Assembly (NCBI GenBank): GCA_028277025.1
Contig: JAPYVG010000050.1
Span: forward strand, 1-10,960
From: Sulfolobaceae archaeon
GTDB lineage: Archaea > Thermoproteota > Thermoprotei_A > Sulfolobales > Sulfolobaceae
Direction: 5' to 3'
DNA length: 10,960 nt
Shown here: one piece after another, positions 6,379 through 10,960 of the stretch
Layout: each line of letters begins with the position of its first letter
How positions within the stretch are numbered: the first letter of the stretch is position 1
The notes under the pieces: generated by a model
Told to the model about the DNA's origin: nothing
What the model saw: the letters and a program-made list of their open reading frames with translations, nothing else
Database searches by the model: none
Made by a program: the position numbers and the translations under genes

Positions 6379-7140
6379 TCAGATCTTTTTGCTTAAGTTT
6401 TTCAAATACTCGACATATCCGTTAAAATTACCTAAATCATATACTTCTTTTACTTCTACAGCACTAAATTCAACTCCCTCATTTAATAAAAGTTTAATAC
6501 CATCAGTCAACTGAAGTTCGCCTTCATAACTGACCTTCTCCAGTGCTGAGAAAATTCTCTTATCAAAGTGATAGTAAGGTACAATTATCAAGTTAGACTT
6601 AGGTACCTTTGGTTTCTCTTCAACATCTATTACTTTACCGTCTTTAACTACTACAACGCCATAGGGCCTTGGATCATTAACAACGGTAACTAGAAAAGAG
6701 TTTACACGCAACTTGGACAAGTTCAAATCTCCTACTAATGTGTCAGGAGCAACTACTAAAAAATCACCGTTAACATAAGGCTTAGCTACTAGTACTGCAT
6801 GACCAAATCCTTTTTGCTCAAACTGATTAACAAAAGCAACATTACTCTGCTCAAGAAGCTGATAAAATCCCTTTAAACTCTCCGCTTGTTTTACTTTCCC
6901 TACTGATTCCAAATAATCGACGAAATCGTAGTCTGGAGTAAAGTAGTCTTCTATCACTCTTTTACTCCTACTTACTACAAAGACGAAATCCCTTATTCCT
7001 TGGGAAAATAATTGTTCAAAGATAACTTGTATTATTGGCTTTATCTCTCCATTAGAAATAATTGGTAACATCTCCTTAGGGATCTCCTTAGTAAACGGTA
7101 GCATTCTTGTGCCTAGACCCGCAGCTGTGATAACTGCCAT
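6379..7140 (-). CDS. galU: UTP-glucose-1-phosphate uridylyltransferase
   Basis: The enzyme makes UDP-glucose from UTP and glucose-1-phosphate in the cytoplasm. The N-terminal signature AAGLGTRMLPFTKEIPKEML (6-25) binds the nucleotide; VVAPDTLVGD carries the metal-site acidic residues, VEEKPKVP and GELQLTDGI are typical of GalU. The start is taken as the ATG at 7140 (253 aa) because a strong GGTGAG lies 7 bases upstream; a GTG at 7152 is in frame but would sit inside that ribosome site. The gene begins about 5 bases beyond the stop of the dehydrogenase gene, so the two are translated from one mRNA. It is shorter than bacterial GalU (about 300 aa), as is common for archaeal members. Glucose versus another hexose-1-phosphate cannot be excluded. 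Confidence 0.88.
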   Translation of the reverse strand: MAVITAAGLGTRMLPFTKEIPKEMLPIISNGEIKPIIQVIFEQLFSQGIRDFVFVVSRSKRVIEDYFTPDYDFVDYLESVGKVKQAESLKGFYQLLEQSNVAFVNQFEQKGFGHAVLVAKPYVNGDFLVVAPDTLVGDLNLSKLRVNSFLVTVVNDPRPYGVVVVKDGKVIDVEEKPKVPKSNLIIVPYYHFDKRIFSALEKVSYEGELQLTDGIKLLLNEGVEFSAVEVKEVYDLGNFNGYVEYLKNLSKKI

Positions 7141-7144
7141 CACT

Positions 7145-8359
7145 TCACTCACCTAGGCCTATAGCTTTGAACTTTTCTTTCTCCATTTTGGAAGGGTCTA
7201 GGATCCTTCTACCGTCGATCACGAACTTACCTCTCAACTTCTCCTCCAAGCCCTTAAATTCATCCCATTCAGTGGCAATTATGACTACGTCAGCTATTCT
7301 TATGCACTCGTCAAGTCCTACCATTTTAGCTTCATTAGTTATAGCCTTAGGGTCATAAGCTACCACTTTATATCCCTCGGACTTTAGAGTCTTGATGAGT
7401 TTTAACGCTACACTCTCCCTTGTATCATCAGTGTTAGGTTTAAAGGCTACTCCTAACACGCAAACGTTGCCCTCCTTAATAAAGCCTTTAAGCATTGAAA
7501 CTACTCTTTTTATTCTCTCATTATTTACCTTGATTGCAGCTTCGACTATCTTTAACTCCTCTCCTAAATCTCTCGCAAAAGATACTATTGCTTGCGTATC
7601 CTTAGGGAAACAAGATCCCCCCCACCCTATACCAGCATTTAAGAAATAAGGGGAGATTCTCTTATCCATACCAATAGCTTTTGCTATAACCGTAACGTCA
7701 CAGTCCTTTAATTTTTCACACACGTTAGCTACTTCATTTATGAACGATATCTTAACAGCCAAAAAAGAGTTAGCCGCGTACTTTATCATCTCAGCTTCTT
7801 CCCATGTTGCCCTTATTACTGGGGCGTTAGTAAATTTCCATAAGTTCTCCACCAGGTCACCAGCTTCTTTGTTTTCACTACCTATCACAATTCTGTCAGG
7901 ATTTTTGGTATCGAGTATGGCATTACCTTCCCTTAAGAACTCTGGGTTTGAAACTACGTCGTTTTTCACAATCTCTTTAACTTTCCTAGCAGTGCCCGGT
8001 ACGACAGTACTTTTTATCACTACTATAGTATCATTCCTCTTTAATACATCTCTCAACCTTTTAGCAACATCAAACACGTAACCCAGATATATTTTTCCGT
8101 CTATCGTTGGAGTAGAAACTGTTATGAAAACGAGATCTGTATTGAAAAGTAAGCCGTAATCTGTGGTAAAAGTAAAGTTAAGAAAGTACCTCTCTAACAT
8201 CTCTTGCAGTCCAGGCTCATAAATAGGAGACCTTTTGCACTCTAATCCTTTCACTTTATTTTGATCTATGTCTACACCGATAATTTTATGCCCCTGTTCA
8301 GCTAATACTACTCCAGTAGCTAATCCTACTACTCCTAATCCTACTATACCTATCTTCAA
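7145..8359 (-). CDS. ugd: UDP-glucose 6-dehydrogenase
   Basis: The product is 404 aa, a normal length. It oxidises UDP-glucose twice to UDP-glucuronate with NAD. The Rossmann motif is GLGVVG (7-12) with Asp30 ending strand beta2; NPEFLREG (138-145), EMIKYAANSF (190-199, catalytic-site Lys193) and GGSCFPKD (247-254) with the catalytic Cys250 are all present. KPNTDDTRES marks the C-terminal UDP-binding domain. The start codon is TTG at 8359, overlapping the stop of the upstream gene by 4 bases and preceded by GGTGAG at 3 bases distance; no later start would keep the first beta strand. UDP-ManNAc dehydrogenase is the main alternative, made less likely by the galU neighbour. Confidence 0.9.
   Translation of the reverse strand: MKIGIVGLGVVGLATGVVLAEQGHKIIGVDIDQNKVKGLECKRSPIYEPGLQEMLERYFLNFTFTTDYGLLFNTDLVFITVSTPTIDGKIYLGYVFDVAKRLRDVLKRNDTIVVIKSTVVPGTARKVKEIVKNDVVSNPEFLREGNAILDTKNPDRIVIGSENKEAGDLVENLWKFTNAPVIRATWEEAEMIKYAANSFLAVKISFINEVANVCEKLKDCDVTVIAKAIGMDKRISPYFLNAGIGWGGSCFPKDTQAIVSFARDLGEELKIVEAAIKVNNERIKRVVSMLKGFIKEGNVCVLGVAFKPNTDDTRESVALKLIKTLKSEGYKVVAYDPKAITNEAKMVGLDECIRIADVVIIATEWDEFKGLEEKLRGKFVIDGRRILDPSKMEKEKFKAIGLGE
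7148..7153 (-). promoter_or_regulatory. Ribosome-binding site deciding the galU start
   Basis: GGTGAG on the minus strand lies 7 bases before the ATG at 7140 and overlaps the end of the dehydrogenase gene. It complements the conserved ACCUC 16S 3' end and favours 7140 over the GTG at 7152. Confidence 0.65.
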
Positions 8360-9273
8360 GTTCTCACCTTAAACCATTCTATGGTTCTCTTAAGTCCTTC
8401 CTCTAAGTTGACTTTAGGTTCCCATCCTAGGGTTTTTTTAGCTCTAGTTATGTCAGCTGCTCTCCTAGGAGGGTCATCTGCTCTAGGCGGTAAAAATTTG
8501 ATTTTAGAGTTTGAATTCGTAAGTCGTATTATCATTTTCGCCAGGTCAATGATTTTAACCTCTTTATCTGATCCCACGTTAAACACTTCTCCTTTTAGCC
8601 CTTGTGTGAATAGCATTTTCTTAGTTGCTTCAGTCCAATCACTAACATAAAGAAAAGCTCTAGTCTGGTTACCATCGCCGAAGATAGTTATATCTTCTCC
8701 TTTTAGTGCCTGATAAATGAACCTCGATACTACCCTCCCATAAGAACCATCTTCTCTGAGCCTAGGCCCGTAAACGTTAAACGGCCTCTGGATTCTCACG
8801 TCTAACCCGTATTCCCTAAAGTATGACATAATTAAGGCTTCGGAAAATCTCTTGCTCTCGTCATAACAGCTTCTAACTCCTATAGGGTTTACTTTGCCCC
8901 AGTAGTCCTCAGGGGTAGGGATTATTTCTGCATGACCGTAAATTTCAGAAGATGAAGAATAAAGAAATATAGCATCACTTTTCCTAGCTATTTCTAAAGC
9001 GTTATAAGTACCGAGTGAGTTTGATAATGCAGTTTCTACTGGGTGTTGCATATAGTCTTCTGGAGAAGGTCTTGCTGCTAAGTGTATAACAAAGTCGAAC
9101 TTCTCATTTGTTTTAAAAGTTTCTACTCTGTCTTTTATCAGTTTTACATTAGGCGGTAGTTCTAGATACTTCACCGTAGACAGGTCATCCACCACTGTTA
9201 TATCCCCTTCTAACGACTCAACCAAATGAGAACCTAAGAACCCTGCGCCTCCGAAAATTAAATACTTCATCAT
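8356..9273 (-). CDS. Extended SDR nucleotide-sugar enzyme, probably UDP-glucuronate decarboxylase (UDP-xylose synthase)
   Basis: The product is 305 aa. It has the NAD-binding GGAGFLGS (8-15), the active-site SSSSE (106-110) and the YDESK pair Tyr137/Lys141. The stretch NPIGVRSCYDESKR (129-142) closely resembles the NPxGxRSCYDEGKR signature of UDP-glucuronate decarboxylases, and RPFNVYGPR plus the GDGNQTRAFLYVSD segment also fit. With UDP-glucose dehydrogenase and uridylyltransferase in the same operon, a UDP-glucose to UDP-glucuronate to UDP-xylose route is plausible. UDP-glucuronate 4-epimerase or dTDP-glucose dehydratase-like activity cannot be ruled out by eye. Two adjacent ATG codons (9273, 9270) are equivalent. 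It follows the truncated gene by 23 bases. Confidence 0.8.
   Translation of the reverse strand: MMKYLIFGGAGFLGSHLVESLEGDITVVDDLSTVKYLELPPNVKLIKDRVETFKTNEKFDFVIHLAARPSPEDYMQHPVETALSNSLGTYNALEIARKSDAIFLYSSSSEIYGHAEIIPTPEDYWGKVNPIGVRSCYDESKRFSEALIMSYFREYGLDVRIQRPFNVYGPRLREDGSYGRVVSRFIYQALKGEDITIFGDGNQTRAFLYVSDWTEATKKMLFTQGLKGEVFNVGSDKEVKIIDLAKMIIRLTNSNSKIKFLPPRADDPPRRAADITRAKKTLGWEPKVNLEEGLKRTIEWFKVRT
8363..8368 (-). promoter_or_regulatory. Ribosome-binding site for the TTG-initiated dehydrogenase
   Basis: GGTGAG on the minus strand is 3 bases from the TTG at 8359, inside the end of the upstream epimerase-type gene. The short spacing and weak start codon may lower translation of the dehydrogenase. 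Confidence 0.55.
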
Positions 9274-9290
9274 AAATCTTCATTTAAAAG

Positions 9291-9311
9291 CTTTATTTAA
9301 GCGTTATATAT
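9291..9311 (-). promoter_or_regulatory. Candidate TATA region for the nucleotide-sugar operon
   Basis: On the minus strand AATATATAAC (9302-9311) and TTAAATAAAG (9291-9300) lie about 33 and 23-26 bases before the ATG pair at 9273/9270. Either could drive a near-leaderless transcript, which matters because the original upstream gene has lost its 5' end to the IS. The ORF end overlaps this region. Confidence 0.35.
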
Positions 9312-9479
9312 TAGTAGTTGAGACAGAACTTTATCTCCTCTCTTTAAGTCACTATAATACCACCTTTTTGCAAAGTAAACTTTTACCGGCTTAGAAGAAA
9401 AGACTAATAGTAAATTAAGTTTGTTTCTGAGACCTTTTGTCTTTAAGAAATAGTCTATGAACTCCTTCATTGTAAATTT
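9297..9479 (-). pseudogene. 3' remnant of an unidentified gene, cut by the insertion sequence
   Basis: The reading frame runs from the IS edge to a stop at 9297-9299. It encodes KFTMKEFIDYFLKTKGL, RNKLNLLLVFSSKPVKVYF and AKRWYYSDLKRGDKVLSQ, ending LIYNA. The only upstream ATG (9485) lies in the IS end, so this is the C-terminal part of a gene rather than a whole small gene. I do not recognise the family. Orientation and the 23-base gap to the SDR gene suggest it was once the first or an earlier member of the same operon. Translation from internal ATG 9468 is possible but not supported. Confidence 0.6.
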
Positions 9480-9493
9480 CAGCAATTATGGGA
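9480..9493 (+). repeat. Left terminal inverted repeat of the IS
   Basis: CAGCAATTATGGGA matches the reverse complement of the right end at 13 of 14 positions. It defines the left edge and the truncation point of the minus-strand gene remnant. Confidence 0.75.
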
Positions 9494-9535
9494 ATCTTAG
9501 GGAGGTAATACCAAGAAGTCGGTATTAGCGAGAAG

Positions 9536-9545
9536 TTTTTAATTT
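9536..9545 (+). promoter_or_regulatory. TATA-like box for the transposase
   Basis: TTTTTAATTT is centred about 28 bases before the ATG at 9568 and no ribosome site is seen, fitting a leaderless transposase mRNA. Confidence 0.45.
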
Positions 9546-9567
9546 TAGACGTCGTCCCACTGAAAAG

Positions 9568-10669
9568 ATGAAAATGTCAAACCGAAAGGGACAGGTAGAG
9601 TATGCTAAGGAGAGGCTGGTCAAGGCAGTCAACCAAGTCCTGGGTATAGTGAGGAGGAACGGGAGGAGCAGGAAGGTCGAGTTGGCACTAGTCCTCATGA
9701 CCCTGCTAGGTGGTAGGGCCAGCGTGAAGAACGCGGCCGAGACGTTCGGGTTGGACTACGCAAACCTGCTAGAGGCGTTGGGAGAGCTCCACGACGCGTG
9801 GAGAGACTACTTAGAGGTCCTGTCGGGGCTGGTGAAGGGTGAGGTGGCCGTCATCATAGACGACACCGTAGACCACAAGGAGTACTCCAGAGGGAAGGAC
9901 GTGAGCCCCCACGGGAACTACCGGATCTACTGCCACGCCCACCGGAGGTTCGAGAGGTCAAGCTCCTCACGGTCGCCATAGTGGACCTCTCCACGGGCAG
10001 GGCGTTCATGGTGGGAGCCTTCCCCTACGCCGTGAGAAAGATGTTGGACTTGGGGATGGTCAACGAGTTCAAGACCAAGATCGACTTGGCCAGAGAGATG
10101 TTAGACGTGCTCAAGGGGTACTTCCGCGTGTCCAAGGTAGTCTTCGACTCGTGGTACTGGTCAGAGAAGCTCGTGAAGGACAACGTGGTGTCTGAGCTCA
10201 AGTCCAACCAAGCTCAGGGTCGAGTCGGCCCGGGGGACCCTCGAGAAGGTGGAGGGACACCTCCGAGTGGGATACCCCCGGAGTCTACTACGCCGACCTG
10301 ACCCTGGGAGACCGAGTGGTTACGGTAAAATTGTTAGTCCAAGAATATAAATGTGACTCCGGGACACAGGCTAGGTATCTTTACACGACCGATCTCTCGC
10401 TCAGCGAGGAGGAGATCGAGGAGGCTTGGAGGATGAGGTGGGAGATCGAGGAGCTCCACAGGGACGTGAAGGCCTTGGGACTGGAGGACTCCTCGTTCTG
10501 GAGGAGAGAGAGGCTTCAGGGTTACCTCACGATCTTCACCATCATGACCAACGTTGTCAGGGAGCTGGTGGGGGAGCTTAACCTGAGGAGCGTGGAGGCG
10601 TTCCTCAGGTTCGTTGAACGTTATTTAGGCGGATCGTCGGGGCTGATGAAAATCTTTAAGTTACGTTAA
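9568..10669 (+). pseudogene. IS4-superfamily (ISH3-like) DDE transposase with at least three frameshifts
   Basis: Four frame segments rebuild one protein of about 365 aa. Segment 1 (9568 to about 9953) has the first catalytic Asp region VIIDDTVDHKEYSRG. A GAGAGG tract near 9952-9957 shifts the frame; segment 2 continues VKLLTVAIVDLSTGRAFM and FDSWYW, the second Asp region, to ELKSN. Near 10209 it shifts again (KLRVESARGTLEKVEG in segment 3) and near 10262-10268 once more to segment 4, DTPGVYYADLTLGDRVV to the stop at 10669. Segment 4 holds the glutamate motif RWEIEELHRDVK, matching the R-x3-E-x6-K pattern of IS4-type enzymes. All catalytic regions survive, but no full-length product can be made, so the copy is inactive unless mobilised in trans. 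Confidence 0.82.
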
Positions 10670-10671
10670 AG

Positions 10672-10685
10672 TCCCATAACTGCTG
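10672..10685 (-). repeat. Right terminal inverted repeat of the IS
   Basis: Reverse complement CAGCAGTTATGGGA pairs with the left end. It starts 3 bases after the transposase stop and abuts the inverted 74-base repeat. Confidence 0.75.
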
Positions 10686-10759
10686 TGATATTAATGCATA
10701 AGATTTTCATGATAGTAATTAAAATCTTGTTATAGATAACTATCTTAAAGATAAGACAG
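10686..10759 (-). repeat. 74-base hairpin-rich repeat, copy 2 (inverted)
   Basis: Exact reverse complement of 5137-5210. It is bounded on the left by the IS end and on the right, without a gap, by the duplicated glycosyltransferase 3' flank. In copy 1 both flanks are different. Confidence 0.9.
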
Positions 10760-10960
10760 CCTAGAGTGTTTAGATAAGGAATAATCTTGTCTACACGAAA
10801 TTAGTGTCTTTATATTTTTAACTGGTGTTTTATTATTAAACCCCTTCTGATTAATTCTTCCTCATTAATGAAAATTTCATTCTTCCTCTTTCTGTAAATT
10901 TCTGGTAATTTGGATATAACCCAAAGTAATGCCTTAACCCTTGCTTTAAACAAATAAGTC
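10760..10960. repeat. Direct repeat copy 2: glycosyltransferase 3' end and flank
   Basis: Same sequence and orientation as 3792-3992 (195 of 201 bases identical) and still matching at the window edge. The offset between the copies is 6968 bases without any gap. Confidence 0.95.
10810..10960 (-). CDS. Family 2 glycosyltransferase paralogue, 3' end only (runs off the window)
   Basis: The last 49 codons of a second copy of the 3842-4846 glycosyltransferase are present, in frame with a stop at 10810-10812. The protein matches the first copy except at the very end, which reads LIIKHQLKI in place of LIVKHKSKR. Whether the upstream part is intact lies outside the window, so function cannot be judged; no frameshift is seen in the visible part. 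Confidence 0.75.
   Translation of the reverse strand, partial: TYLFKARVKALLWVISKLPEIYRKRKNEIFINEEELIRRGLIIKHQLKI

Larger units (their letters stand above)
9480..10685 (+). mobile_element. IS4-superfamily (ISH3-like) insertion sequence, 1206 bp, degenerate
   Basis: The ends are imperfect inverted repeats: CAGCAATTATGGGA (9480-9493) and, reversed, CAGCAGTTATGGGA (10672-10685), one mismatch in 14. The single transposase frame fills the interior. The body is clearly more GC-rich than its AT-rich surroundings. The size is in the range of Sulfolobales elements such as the ISC1225/ISC1359 group; the exact name is not determined. The flanks AATTT (left) and TGATA (right) do not match, so no target duplication is left. 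The right edge is independently confirmed because homology with 5210 begins at exactly 10686. Confidence 0.8.

Noticed and set aside
7167..8081. Three + strand open frames opposite the UDP-glucose dehydrogenase gene
   Set aside because: Shadow frames; the minus strand encodes a complete dehydrogenase with all motifs.
10025..10207. Minus-strand open frame inside the IS
   Set aside because: It lies opposite the transposase segment containing FDSWYW; no start signal or family likeness.
1..10960. CRISPR array, tRNA, rRNA or origin
   Set aside because: No regularly spaced direct repeats, cloverleaf, ribosomal RNA text or clustered origin boxes were found on either strand by reading.

Overview
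The window looks like a piece of a Sulfolobales (Crenarchaeota) chromosome. The signs are AT-rich coding sequence, TATA-like boxes 25-31 bases upstream of start codons (leaderless promoters), GGTGAG ribosome-binding sites only at internal operon genes, a PaREP1-family gene, and remnants of IS types common in that order. No species can be named from sequence alone. It reads as a surface-glycan (glycoprotein, exopolysaccharide or S-layer sugar) locus in a mobile-element-rich accessory region.

Layout. 22-494 (-): PaREP1-family gene broken by one frameshift at a run of six C. 495-674: no recognisable gene. 675-869 (+): 3' end of an IS200/IS605-type tnpB with GC-rich hairpins that resemble the RNA-coding end of such elements. 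975-2685 (+): two overlapping family-2 glycosyltransferases, the first polyprenol-phosphate type with two membrane segments, the second apparently missing a frameshifted C-terminal tail. 2817-3785 (+): FkbM-type methyltransferase with its own leaderless promoter. 3842-4846 (-): rhamnosyltransferase-like glycosyltransferase. 4857-5383: gene-poor gap with a decayed glycosyltransferase fragment and one copy of a 74-base repeat. 5384-9273 (-): four-gene operon, in transcription order a UDP-glucuronate decarboxylase-like SDR, UDP-glucose dehydrogenase, UTP-glucose-1-phosphate uridylyltransferase and a glycosyltransferase. 9297-9479 (-): 3' remnant of an unidentified gene, cut off by an insertion sequence. 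9480-10685: a GC-rich IS4-superfamily (ISH3-like) element whose transposase is broken by at least three frameshifts. 10686-10960: an inverted copy of the 74-base repeat fused to a second copy of the 3' end of the 3842-4846 gene.

How it works together. The three nucleotide-sugar enzymes form a continuous route from glucose-1-phosphate and UTP to UDP-glucose, UDP-glucuronate and, if the SDR call is right, UDP-xylose. The co-transcribed glycosyltransferase is a likely user of one of these donors. The other transferases and the methyltransferase fit assembly and decoration of a lipid-linked or surface glycan. These roles are inferred from families and position; acceptors and linkages cannot be read from the sequence.

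The most notable structure is the rearranged right end. The IS lacks a target-site duplication. Its right edge coincides exactly with the end of the 74-base inverted repeat, and that repeat is joined directly to a duplicated glycosyltransferase 3' end. I see no clearly new defence or mobile system; the novelty here is mosaic rearrangement and gene decay in a glycan locus.
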